Positions 1 through 10,438 of a stretch of DNA of 33,089 nt are shown piece after piece. The notes beneath the pieces are model-generated. The model was not told the origin of the DNA, made no database searches, and was given only the letters and a program-made list of their open reading frames with translations. Position 1 is the stretch's first letter, and each line of letters begins with the position of its first letter. Position numbers and translations under genes: made by a program. Source of the stretch: Cylindrodendrum hubeiense (Eukaryota; Ascomycota; Sordariomycetes; Hypocreales; Nectriaceae); NCBI GenBank assembly GCA_014621425.1, contig JAANBB010000434.1, positions 1-33,089 on the forward strand, given 5' to 3'.

Positions 1-587
1 TCCCGCCCACTCTCGATCCTCTCACGTCCTCTCACTTCCTTCTCCTCTCGTTTCGGATCCTCACAAAGACGTGTCGCCCGTCGCCACGCTCCAATACCTG
101 TCTCCAATACTTGTCTCGCTCGCCCTGCCACTGCTGGGCCTTCTTGAGTCGACATTCCTGCTTCGACCCTGCCGCCACTGCTTGCTCATCACACCATCTG
201 CGGCTTCTTCTCCTCGCCGTCTTCTGCGACTACATCACATATCCTAGGCGCCTCTCCTCCCGCTCCAACTACACACACCTCTCCCCCGACGCTCGCTCTC
301 GCTCCGTTGATTGCTTTTGCAAACATATTCTACGTCATCCAACGCCTTCTACAATTCACCGCCGTACATCATAGCTCCCGACTGCGACGCCTTCTCCCGA
401 CACCGGCCCAGAACGACTCTGCCTCAACCTCCGCATCCCCGACCGCTAGCCTCCAAGACACGATAAACGCTCCTGCTGTAAGGTCGTTGCTGTATCCCTG
501 GCTACGGCCTTTAAATCTCAACCACCTACCTACCTCGTTTCTCTTTGCTCTTCCGTCAGCTGGCCGAGGCAGTCCGACATCACCAAA
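1..587 (+). promoter_or_regulatory. Pyrimidine-rich promoter/5' leader of the MKK1-type gene
   Basis: This stretch is strongly C/T-rich and has no ATG on the plus strand. The first ATG of the window is at 588, in the context CACCAAAATGG, and starts the kinase gene. An ATG-free, pyrimidine-rich tract before a fungal start codon is typical of a transcribed leader. A possible leader intron runs from GTAAGG at 478 to GTCAG at 559. No TATA box or named factor site could be assigned. Confidence 0.5.
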
Positions 588-2323
588 ATGGCCGACCAAA
601 CACCACAATATCCTCAGGGCATGGACCCAAAACCCCAATATGTATGTGTACCCCGTCCTACTCCCTGAGCAATCCGTTACTGACCCTCTAAGATCCCCTC
701 TCCCTCTGCCGCCCCCATTTCGCTCCCTCTTTACAACTCAGGCCCCTCAGTCCCTCTCCTCCGTCCCGCCATCCCTGGCGCCCGCGGTGGAGCGCGAACA
801 CCCAGACTCGGACTTGCCATCCCTCCATCTCCAAATGCCAAGGCTGTTGGCAACCAAGGCGCCCCAGCCGCCGCTCCTTCAAGGCCACCGCTACCCACAC
901 TACATCTAGCAACTCCCATGGGAAGTCAGGTCGCTCCGTACGAGCAGCCGCCTCGATTGCAATGCACAACCCAGCCGGGTCAGTCGGCCAGTGGGGGGAG
1001 CGAGAGCAGTGCTGCACACTCTAGGTCTGGTAGTTTTGGTCCTTTGGACGGCAGAGCGAGTAATCCCACTTCCGCCGGTTCGCAGTACTCGGCATTATCC
1101 TTTGCTTCCCAGTATGGTATTGGCGTATCGAGAGCTCAGGGCACTCCGGACCCTGTTTCAGCTGTCGGGTCCATGTACTCGGAAAGGAGCGAAGGTGGCG
1201 TTTCCATGGAGAGAGACGGCAGCCTGCAGGGACTTGAGGCTTTCGATAAGCTGAGCCTCGAAAAGGCGAGAACCCTTGACGTTGACGATCTGGATGAGGA
1301 GGGTTGGAGAATCGCCAGCATGGAGAAGAGGATCGTCGAGATGGGCAACCTGGGTGAAGGCGCTGGAGGTGCCGTGACCAAGGCCAAGCTCAAGGGCGGT
1401 TCCACCGTGTTTGCTTTGAAGGTCAGTCAAACGCTATCAACACCCAAGATTAACGGCTAACAACGGGCTAGATTATCACTACCAACCCCGATCCCGATGT
1501 TAAGAAGCAGATTCTTCGAGAATTGGGCTTCAACAAAGACTGTGCCTCGGATCACATCTGCAAGTACTACGGAGCCTTCGTGGATCCCGCTACCGCCACC
1601 ATCTCCATCGCCATGGAATTCTGTGAGGGTGGTTCGCTAGACAGCATCTACAAGGAAGTCAAGCGACTCGGTGGACGAACAGGCGAAAAGGTCTTGGGTA
1701 AGATTGCCGAAGGTGTCTTGGCCGGTCTTACATATCTTCACACCCGACGAATCATCCACAGAGACATTAAGCCGTCAAACATTCTCCTATGCCGAGACGG
1801 CGCTGTCAAGCTCTGCGATTTTGGCGTATCCGGCGACTTCGGAACCAAGGGCGAGGCCAACACCTTCATTGGAACCAGCTACTACATGGCTCCTGAGCGC
1901 ATCACGGGTCAATCTTACACCATCACTTCCGACGTGTGGTCGACCGGAGTCACCCTCCTCGAGGTCGCACAACATCGTTTCCCCTTCCCAGCCGACGGTA
2001 CCGAGATGCAGCCCCGAGCTGGTCTCATCGACTTGCTCACCTACATCGTGCGGCAAAACGTACCTAAGTTGAAGGATGAGCCCGATATGGATGTGTACTG
2101 GAGCGACAACTTCAAATACTTCATCGAGTGCTGGTATGTCTTATTCTTTGTTTCTAACCGCTAGAGCTTCTGCTAACAAGATGACAGCTTGGAAAAGCAG
2201 CCTCAGCGCCGTGCAAGCCCGTGGAAGATGATGGAGCACCCCTGGATGGTGGAGATGCGCACCAAGCGTGTCAACATGGTCAAGTACCTCTCCTTCGTTT
2301 GGGGTTGGGAAGATAAAGCCTAG
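588..2323 (+). CDS. MKK1: MAP kinase kinase of the cell wall integrity pathway (MKK1/MKK2 type)
   Basis: Exons: 588-641, 693-1421, 1472-2133, 2188-2323; 526 residues. The enzyme is a dual-specificity kinase expected to sit between the MAPKKK BCK1 and the MAPK SLT2/MGV1, signalling cell wall stress in the cytoplasm. The first ~230 residues are Pro/Ser-rich and likely disordered. The kinase domain shows a Gly-rich loop GEGAGG (~239), ATP-binding Lys261 (FALK), catalytic HRDIKPSN with Asp359, DFG (377-379), an activation loop with Thr386 and Thr392 before GTSYYMAPE, and the C-terminal end [13 protein letters not shown] typical of fungal Mkk1. The MAPKK class is clear. The choice of Mkk1 over Ste7 or Pbs2 rests on overall resemblance, especially the N-terminal Pro-rich region and the C-terminus. 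All splice sites are canonical, and joining exons 3 and 4 gives the expected ECCLEKQP. Confidence 0.93.
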
Positions 2324-2860
2324 GCCTCTTAAAGAAATGAGGCACTCGAAATTAGGAGCATAAGGATTATTTGAGCAACGACGCACCCCTGCGTTGCATG
2401 CGAGGGAAGATTACACCTCACGCCTATGCATCTCTTGCCCACGATGACATGAAAAGGCTGGGCCTGGGTCATGGGGGAGCCAACGGAGGAAGCGAGTCTG
2501 CGGATGTGGTGTGGATGATATTTTTACATCCGCGCGGCGGGTCGGGTCACGACACGGGATAAGAAGGATGAATGAACTTGCAGCCCGAGGGGGCAGCGTC
2601 GATGACGATGATGGCGGGAGTCCATGTCACGCAAAGGTTGAGATTCGGTTGGAACTGCAAGATTGCTGGGTTGGAAACAGGATGCCTCGAGGAGGGCGGG
2701 AAATATCCTCTCATCTAGCGAGCGCTCCATGCGTCCGCCTTCTATGTATTTCCCACTAATAGATGGGTATCAAAATTTAGGATACAAGCATCTTTCCATC
2801 GCATGTGCTTGTGCAACGTACTATACGCCGTCTCACCATTCATATCTACTTACATACTGC
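2324..2860. other. Convergent intergenic region (3' ends of MKK1 and PUS7)
   Basis: This is a 537 bp spacer between two genes that point at each other. It must hold both 3' untranslated regions and poly(A) sites. The short open frames here lack any recognisable protein character. No repeat or RNA gene was seen. Confidence 0.5.
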
Positions 2861-5133
2861 TCACGCTGCTGTCTCCTCAGGGGTGTCGCCCATGAGATCT
2901 CGCAGTGCAACCGTCGCATACGCGCTGCGGCCGAGCTGGAACTTGACGACCACCGCAACCTTGGTTGGCTCCGGTGCGGGAGGGACAGTAGTTGTGTCCT
3001 CGGCCGCCGACGATACATCCTTGGATCCGTCCGCATCCGTCATCTCGGCATCCGCGGCGGCCGGCGCGTCGTCACCCTCCTCCACCTTGGTCTTCTTGGC
3101 AGTTGGCTCATCATTGGCGTCATCGCGGCGACGCTTGCCGGCGCTGCCGTTGCTCTTGGAGGCTGCCTTGATCGTGTCCAGGTCCGTAGGGTGCATTTGC
3201 TCGGTGTCGTCGGCGTAGGCGCGGACCTCGATCGAAGGCGGGGCGAGGAAGCGGTTCATGATCTTGCGGTACCGGCCAGGGAGACTGAACTCGCGGCGCA
3301 TGCGGCGCATCTTGTGAGGGTCGAGCCCGCCGTTTTCCTCGGCGCCCATGAACTCCTCGTAGAAGGTGCCGATCTCGTTTTCCGGGTACACGACGTCGTA
3401 CCCGGGCGTAGGGAGGACGACATCGTATACGGAGAAGTTCCCGCTCGCGGCCTCCTCTGCGGTCAGGGGCCGGGCACGCACGGTAGCATCATCGTCCTCC
3501 TCGACGGGGTTGATGATGTCATCGCCGTCCTGGTCCTGGCCGCTGACGAGAGGCGTAGCCTCGGCTTGGATGATGACGAGGTCGCCCTTGACGACGGTCT
3601 CGCCGTGCAACTCCCAGCGCTTGCTAGCAGCGTGGTTCCAGATGTAGGACTGGTAGGCGTGGAGGTACATGGAGCGCAGGCCGCGGGTGATGTGAATGAG
3701 GGCACCGACAAAGTCCTTTCGGGACTGGGCGCCTTGGCGGTTCAGGTGTCGGAAGATGCAGCTCTCAGCTGAGAAGCGCCTGGGCATGATACTGACGGCC
3801 TTATCGACGTCCTTGCCTGTCAGGAACAGCTTGCAGGCTTGATTACGAGCATAGTCGTCTCTCTTGGATGCTTCCTCCGGAACTTCTTCTGTCTCGGCCT
3901 TGGTGGCAGTCTCCTCGTCGTAGTGAAGAAGCGCGTTCACAGCCTCCTCGTACTTGTCACCGAGGATCAGCTTTCCAATCTCGTGGGTGCCGATCTCGTG
4001 AGTGCCAAATCTCTGGTGACCAAAGTAGTTGATCCAGCCATGCTCACTCATATGGGCAACAGCAGACTCAACGTTGGCCTTCAGCTTCTCTACCCTCTGA
4101 GCCACAGGCTCGTCCTTAGATTCCCCGGTCGTCTCGCAGTTCTTGATAGCAATGACGAACTCGTTGCCCAAGAGCTGGCCCAGGTACACGGGCTTGTCGT
4201 GGTATTCGTAGTCGCCAGTGGAGACACCCCACAGCCGGCCGTTGATACCAGCGAGGTTTCTCGAGCGCATGTGGCGCACTGAGCACCGCTGCACAGTCGA
4301 GGCTCTGCGATCCTTGGTTCCGGCATATCCAATAGACTGGGGTTTGGCCTTGAGGAACCGCGAAACTTGGTTCACAGCATCCATGGTGTCTCGATTCTCC
4401 TTGAATAGGGTAAAGTGAAGGTATTCACCCGCGGGCTTCTCCTCGCGGTTGCCACGGTTAGCACGGCTACCTCGGCTCTTCCTGTTGTTGCCCTTTCGCG
4501 GTGGCACGAAGCTGGCGATGATGGCTCCGGAGTCGTCGGTGTTGGTGTCGATCTGAGACTTGAAGATGCGTCGAATCTCCTGGTGGATTTGGCCTCGCTT
4601 CGGTCTGTCGTCCACAGGCTGTGAAGTGACTGTCTTCTTCTTCTTTTCGTTGTCAACAGCAACGCCAGCCTTGTAGAGCTCTACGACCTCCTTCGCGAAG
4701 TTGGAGTCGGTCAGAGCCTCAAGGGCGGCCACATCTTCAGGCGAGACCTCTCGTGTTTGCTCGGGCTGAGCAGGGGTGGCAGCCCCAGTGCCATTGCTCG
4801 AAGTCCCCTCCTTCACCTCTTGCTTTCCATCTTCTTGCTTGGCTTCCTCCTTCACTACCTGAGCATTGGTCTCCTGCTTGGTCTCATCATCACCCAACCC
4901 CAAAGTCTTCAAGTGAAGGACTGATCCGTTCTCACGGATTTCATTTACTTGAAAGTCCGAAAACCTGGAGGATGTCAGAATTGTGAGTTTGAAATCACTT
5001 CAGTTGGTGCAGCTTACCTCGCGCGAAGATCGCCAGTCCAGGCGGCAGCGAGTGGAGTGGCCCGCTGGGTAATTCCAAGGGCCTTGTTGTAGGATGCACT
5101 CCCGCGCGCCGCGAAATGAGGTTGATCAGCCAT
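2861..5133 (-). CDS. PUS7: Pseudouridine synthase Pus7 (TruD family)
   Basis: Exons (minus strand): 5133-5018 and 4964-2861, joined across a 53 bp intron; 739 residues. TruD-family enzymes isomerise uridine to pseudouridine in tRNA, U2 snRNA and mRNA. After the splice the protein reads FSDFQVNEI (~40-48), the usual N-terminal TruD motif. GYAGTKDRRA follows, with the probable catalytic Asp near residue 257, then NYFGHQRFGTHEIG near 350. Residues ~60-150 form a charged, low-complexity insert of the kind common in fungal Pus7. The C-terminal ~100 residues are Lys/Asp/Ala-rich and probably disordered. The start MADQPHF is the ATG that opens exon 1; without exon 1 the FSDF motif would be lost. A short tandem GTHEI duplication follows the QRFG motif. 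The gene is convergent with the kinase gene. Confidence 0.93.
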
Positions 5134-5529
5134 AGTTGCCACGAATTGTCGTCAGAGAGTTATGCGCCGGCGACAATTCTGTTGAAGATGCGACACGGGT
5201 ATGTTATTTTACCCTTGTCTAGCGGGGCGACTTTGCGACAGGTAATTTTTCCGACGGCAGTAAATATGGCAACGCCGAATTTAGAAAGCGGTGAAGTCGA
5301 CACCCATAATTGGAAGGCGGTGAAGCCAAGGTCTCAGTGTGAGTGCAGGGTAAGTCACTTATTCGATGCGACATCACATCGCATGAATGGGAGAGTCGCC
5401 AGGCGGCTCATGTAGTCAAGATGGTCATGATCATCCTAATAACTTATCATGTTTATTTAGGTATTTATTCCCTTTTTGTGGGTTGTAATGTGTAACTACG
5501 TCTCTGTGCGCCTAAATCTGATGCACCTT
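5134..5529. other. Spacer between PUS7 start and ABM gene stop
   Basis: These 396 bases should carry the PUS7 promoter (minus strand) and the 3' untranslated region of the small gene at 5530-5970. The part around 5430-5500 is AT-rich (TTTATTTAGGTATTTATTCC). A plus-strand open frame starting at 5116 is antisense to PUS7 exon 1 and is not believed to be coding. No other feature was seen. Confidence 0.4.
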
Positions 5530-5970
5530 TCAAATTCGGGCCTTGATACCAGGGCCAGATGAGGTTCTGATGATCTGAGTATCACAGAGCTGTTCCTTCT
5601 CGAGAGCCTCAAGCATCAACACGACAGGAGGACTTTTCATATGCTTGTCCACAGCCTCTTGGTCATCATAACTGACCTCTCCGTTAGCTTAAATCCCCCC
5701 TCTAACAGGACGCAGGTTCCATAATTACCCCTCGAGGATGACAAACTGTTCCTTGCCATCGTTGAGATCTTTGAGGCCCCGGTGCAGTTCATAGCGATGG
5801 ACGTAAGGCTCGTTAGCTTGGACAAAGTGGGCGCATGCGTCAAAGAGCTCGAGGAACTGGTCATGATGAGCGAACATTCTTTAGAGCGTTCCGAAGTGGG
5901 TCGGAGAACCAACCCGTTGCGCCTTTCCAGGCTTGGGTGTGATGATAGCTGTCAGTTGGATGGGCGCCAT
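5530..5970 (-). CDS. Small ABM-domain (antibiotic biosynthesis monooxygenase-like) protein
   Basis: Exons (minus strand): 5970-5914, 5856-5729, 5671-5530; introns of 57 bp each; 108 residues, the usual size of single-domain ABM proteins. Joining the exons gives a continuous dimeric alpha-beta barrel pattern: N-terminal strand QLTAIITPKPGKAQR, helix FLELFDACAHFVQANEP, strand YVHRYELHR, then FVILEGYDDQEAVDKHMKSP, a second helix with MLEALEKEQL, and a final strand DTQIIRTSSG. The EGYDDQEAVDKHMKSPP segment is characteristic of ABM-fold (YgiN-like) proteins. The family includes cofactor-free quinol oxidases and stress proteins; the substrate cannot be inferred. The first intron begins GTTGGT, a weaker donor than usual, so the exon 1/2 join is the least certain part. 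No secondary-metabolite genes lie beside it. Confidence 0.8.
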
Positions 5971-6779
5971 GTCTGCTACAAGAATCAAGTTGAAAATGAT
6001 TAAACAAACAAATGTCTCGATGAAGATGGAATAAGTTTGCGGATTTGACGAAAGGGGCATGAAACAGGGGACTTATTAACGAGGGGCCGCGGGCAACGGT
6101 TTGCCGTGGCTCGTACCATGGAACTAACACGGAAAATGATTGCCAGAACAGATGCCAAGACAAGCTGCCGGCGCCAACGGCTTTCCCACTAGAGCGATTG
6201 CATCATAAAGCTTTCCCAATGATAGAGGTGTTCAAACTCGACGTATTTGTGTTATAAGCCATTGCTAGGCACTTTGTTTTGCGCACATATGTCCATCGTT
6301 ATGGCTGGGTGGCAAGGGTGAGGCATTGCCGAGAGCATCGTGGCGTGAGGGAAACAGCCGAGGGACTGGGGCTTTGAATTGGATGCGACCACAACACCGT
6401 TTCCACGACTACGACTGGGATTAATTCGCATTGAATGGGAGGATTGAAAGTGCTTCAATTTGGTCTCTTGCCCTAAGTGCTACTGGCAAAGCCAGAAAGG
6501 CCTTCCTGCCGAGTCCGTTTGTAATGAGCGATGACGCACGTTCTCGACAAACGACGAGGCGCGAACAACACGACACATGCTCACCCTCTTCATCTTTGCT
6601 ATCGATGCACCGGTCATCTAGGTAGCTACCAAAAGTTGTACCTTACTTATATCCCTTTGATAATTCAGCTTTCTTTCATCCCTCTACAGGAACGTTTAGA
6701 TTGCCACACCGCCTAACGCCCCTGGACTTCTTAACCTATGCCCTATTATTGAAGCGCGGACCATCTTGACATATTAACC
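5971..6779. other. Intergenic region between divergent ABM and SRA-like genes
   Basis: This is about 800 bp lying upstream of both neighbouring genes, so it probably contains both promoters. The open frames here are short and without family resemblance. No tandem repeat, TATA box or RNA gene could be supported. Confidence 0.4.
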
Positions 6780-8405
6780 ATGGGAGGACAAAGACATGTC
6801 TGTCCAAAATCAGCCGCATGTCACGCCGTAGAACCGAGTACTAAACGAAAGACCGACCTCCCCATCCCAAGGTTCCACAAAGTACGACCTCCTTTCAACA
6901 GACCCTGGAAATGCCCGACAGATCATCAGTGAGCTATCGTCAAGTAAGCAGGGACCGACATCTCCCAATGGACTTGTCTCACTGATGCGCACAGGTGCCC
7001 TTGTCAGCAGGGCTCGCTTGTGACTATGAATGGATATACGACGGCTCTTCCGACTACCTGACGCACCTCAGAAGTACGATACGCACCCTAGCGATGTTCC
7101 ATGACGACAGACCAGCTTACGATACCTAGACCCTCTCTCTATAATTGGCTCGACTGAATCGTTCCATGACCACGGGTTGCCTTCCGGCGATGGCCTCGAC
7201 GAAGGCTTATTGCTCGACCTCTGCGATTCCGTCCGCTCAAGTCTCGGCGATAGGCGCAGACTGGGACCGCGATGGGAAGAAGCTATGGGGTTCTTGGCGG
7301 CCGTGTTGAAAGACGAGACCAACGGCATACCAATGATTGAATTCGCAACTATTCAAGCCGCCCGCCTCGACAAACTTCTGACCGAAATTGTGGCTCCTGG
7401 AAATCGCCCAATGCCGACACCGACTAGGTTTCGTGACGACGTGACAGTGGCAGAGCGGCTTCAGAGGCTCTGGAGGGCCCGATTTTTGGAGAGTTATTTC
7501 ACCATTGACCAAGATCGCTACCATAGACTTCCGAGAACGGGTCGACTAAAAGATGTAGTGATGAACGACAGCGACGATGGCAGTCAGGACCGATGGAGAG
7601 CCAAGACTCGTGAGGCGCTATCGGAACTTGAAGGGAACCTGAAATTCGAGCCTGGCCAGTGAGATGGTTCCTTCAATCAAAGTGTCAATGATGTTGCTGA
7701 CTATCGCCGTATAGCTGGTGGCTGAACTTGGCCTGCGCTCACCGTGATGGCATCGTCGGAAGTGTCCTGGAAACGCCGACTAAAGGGAAGTATGGTGTTA
7801 CGGCGCTGCCCCTTGTTACTGGGTGGGAGAACGTCTATCTGGCCGGTGGAACAATCAAGTACATAAAAGAAGGCCATATTTCGGAGGTCCATGTATCGCT
7901 TCTCTCCCAAGTGGGTACTCAAATCCGGATTCTGCGTGGGCACCGGCTTCAAAGTCCACTCGCCCCAAAGGCCGGCATACGATACGACGGGCTGCAAGTT
8001 GATCCCAGACCATGCATTGTGGCATGAGACTAACCTTCTTCCAGATACATCATTCGCCAATATGGTCAAAGACTCAACCTTAGAACGGGGCTTCACCGAG
8101 TCATTCTCACTCTCGAACGGGTCAAGGACATGTTCTCGGTGGACGAGCTCATTCAGATCCCTCGCCCCTCGCAGCTTGACGACTGGAAGCTCTTTGAGAC
8201 GTATGAGGGCGAGATGGTCAAACAGAAAAAGGGACAGCAAGGGTTTCTAGACTGGAAGATGGAGAGAGTGCAGGAGAAAATTGATCAGGAGCAATATATG
8301 AGAACGCTTGCGTTTCAAACTTCGTTGGAACTGGCCAAGATGGGGCAACCGAGTCCAGTCCAGTCTCTAGTGAGGACAAAGGGAAAACGCATAGAGCCGT
8401 TGTAG
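6780..8405 (+). CDS. SRA/YDG-domain-like protein (putative modified-DNA reader), 5' end uncertain
   Basis: Well-supported exons are 7116 (or 7111)-7658, 7715-7993 and 8045-8405, about 395 residues. The SRA/YDG fold recognises 5-methylcytosine-type bases in DNA; a nuclear role is inferred only from the family. The second and third exons read CAHRDGIVG, GKYGVTALP, QIRILRGHRLQSPLAPKAG and IRYDGLYIIRQYG, which match the order of SRA landmarks: G-x-H-R...GI.G, G-x-Y, PVRV.R and RYDG.Y. The central part is short and lacks the usual acidic YEDD segment, so modified-base binding is doubtful. A helical N-terminal region of ~200 residues and a Lys-rich helical tail flank the domain. The last intron (7994-8044) has a GC donor (GCAAGT), which alone restores YDGLY. 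The first exon may be 6780-6928 (donor GTGAGC, joined to 7116) or 6911-6943 (donor GTAAGC, joined to 7111). Confidence 0.68.
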
Positions 8406-8619
8406 ACGAGATGCCACGAGCTGGTGTAATACAAGCAACTTTGAACAAAGAAACAATGTCCAGCCTAGGTTGATGAACTCGGGGCATCTGCATCACCGTC
8501 GATGACACGATTGGGTGAGGGGCACTTTGAGAAAAGGGTCCATGGCGGGGCATTGCTCGACCCGCCACATTTGACGTCCTCTCACCACCACCGGCGCAAC
8601 ATCGACGACACACGCAAAG

Positions 8620-9213
8620 ATGGGCAAAAACGACAAGAAAGGTGGCGACAAGGGTGGCGGTAAGGGAAAGGGAGATAAAAACAAGGGCGGAGACAAGGAC
8701 GCCAAGGAGTCTGGCGGCAAGGCCAAGGGCGCCATGTCCATCAACGTCCGCCACATTTTGGTTCGTCTTGGTGCTCTACGCGCTCAGCACAATGACGCCA
8801 CCTGGATTGTTTATACTGACAGGTGATTCTAGTGTGAGAAACATTCCAGGAAAGAGGAGGCTTTGGCAAAGATCAACGAAGGCGTCAAGTTTGACGAGGT
8901 GGCACGCGAGTATTCCGAAGACAAGGCGAGGCAAGGTCCGTATACCACTCGTGATTCCACAAGGGGACGTCAGCACGAGCATGGACTGACCAGATGGTTC
9001 CAGGTGGTTCCCTAGGATGGAAGACCAAGGGCAGTCTGGACCCCACGTTTGAAGAGGCGGCATTTGCTCTGGAGCCCAGCACCACCAGTAGCCCCAAGTT
9101 TGTCGAGGTGAAGACTGGCTTTGGATATCACATCATCATGGTGAGTCTTCTTCACCTGAATCATTCCGCAATACACAGCCTAACATCATGTCTAGGTCGA
9201 GGGACGCAAGTAG
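8620..9213 (+). CDS. PIN4: Parvulin-type peptidyl-prolyl cis-trans isomerase (PIN4/Par14)
   Basis: Exons: 8620-8760, 8833-8935, 9004-9140, 9196-9213; 132 residues, matching Par14/PIN4. Residues 1-38 are a Lys/Gly-rich basic tail, as in human Par14, where it supports DNA or pre-ribosome binding. The catalytic domain carries the family signatures [32 protein letters not shown] and [13 protein letters not shown]. Family members isomerise prolyl bonds and act in nucleus and nucleolus without strict phospho-Ser/Thr preference. The first intron uses the unusual donor GTTCGT, but the join is fixed by the conserved sequence on both sides. The last exon codes for only VEGRK plus stop. The gene lies 214 bp after the SRA-like gene on the same strand. 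Confidence 0.94.
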
Positions 9214-9810
9214 AATCCAAATAAAACAGAAAAACCAGTCCAGAGACCTTCCCAGTGTATTTTTCTCCCCACAATCAACTAGGCTGGCGTTTCCAGTATG
9301 TCATAATATGCTCAGGGCGACGACGCCACTGTCTAACAATGTGAGCGCCGGCCACCTAGATTATTACCTTGAGAAACACCGGACTACGGGTCTTGGCTGG
9401 ATAATAGGCGCGTACGGATAATACAGAAAAGAAACATGGCCAGGCAGGGGAGCACATGCAAGCCCTAGAATGTAGAATGTGACGTATCTTCAATCTAAGC
9501 CTTGGCATCTCTGATGACAATGCTCGAGCCGTGCATATTTACGACATGCCTCAGAATGGCAGTTCACCTTGATCAGTCATAGACCAATGCATTTCACATC
9601 TACCAAAGGGTCAAGCGTGACAAAATTTATGATGCCCAATTTTTTTTATATTCCTCTCGATGCAATATGGCCGTGAGACGTGAGGCCTAAACCCATTCAG
9701 ATGCCAACCGAAGCGGCTAGAGTACAACGACGAAGTCATGTCGAGTTGTCTCGAAACAAAGTCCGCACCTCTAGTCCCCTTCACATCCAACGCCGTCCAT
9801 ATCCATGCGC
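9214..9810. other. Convergent spacer between PIN4 and RPS12
   Basis: This stretch of about 600 bp holds the 3' untranslated regions of two convergent genes. It includes an AT-rich tract with a T run near 9641-9650. No open frame with protein character, repeat or structured RNA was recognised. Confidence 0.45.
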
Positions 9811-10438
9811 TTACTGCTCGGTCTGGAAGTAGTTGAGGAGAACGGAGCGCTCCTGCGACTCCTCACCCCAGTCCTTGACAACGACGCAAGAGCAGTTGAC
9901 GACCTTGCGGGCGTTACCCTCACGGTCCAGGACGCCTGTTTCAACCTGTTAGCATTTGACCCAGACAGACGAACCCCACCACCTGGGAAAACATACAGAG
10001 TCCGGCCCACTCGCCGAGCTGCTTGCCGTCGGGGATCTTGATGAGGGGGATGTTGTGCTCGCTGCAGAGGGCGATGACAAGCTTCTTGTAGGCCTCCTCC
10101 TCGCAGTTCTCGTTCAGGACACACATGTGAGCCTGTCGTCGGTCGAGGGCCTTGGAAGCCTCTCGGAGACCGCGGGCGAGACCGTCGTGCATGAGGGCGA
10201 GCTTCAGGGCACCCTTGAGGGCGTCGAGAATGGACATCTGGCCCTTGGGAGCATCGCCGGAAACCTCAATCTCCTCGGAGACCTCGGGGGCGGTGTTCTC
10301 TTCTACGTCCGACTATTTCGACAATTGTTAGCGACCATGTCCCATGATTTCCCCCCCGCCACATATTGCCCAGCCCAGGCGCAACCGCGCGGTCGGGCAA
10401 TTGGCGGAAAACGCGGCGACAAATTTGCGACTCACCAT
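9811..10438 (-). CDS. RPS12: 40S ribosomal protein eS12
   Basis: Exons (minus strand): 10438-10436, 10312-9997, 9935-9811; 147 residues. eS12 is a small-subunit protein of the 40S head/beak region. After a short acidic N-terminus ([18 protein letters not shown]), the protein shows the L7Ae-like fold of the family: [53 protein letters not shown] and [13 protein letters not shown]. The first exon is just the ATG, followed by a 123 bp intron starting GTGAGT; the second intron is 61 bp. An ATG-only first exon is known for ribosomal protein genes. It is divergent from RPS22, with 582 bp between the two start codons. Confidence 0.96.

Noticed and set aside
5116..5415. 99-codon plus-strand frame at the PUS7 start
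   Set aside because: Antisense to PUS7 exon 1 and its promoter; no domain or splice support.
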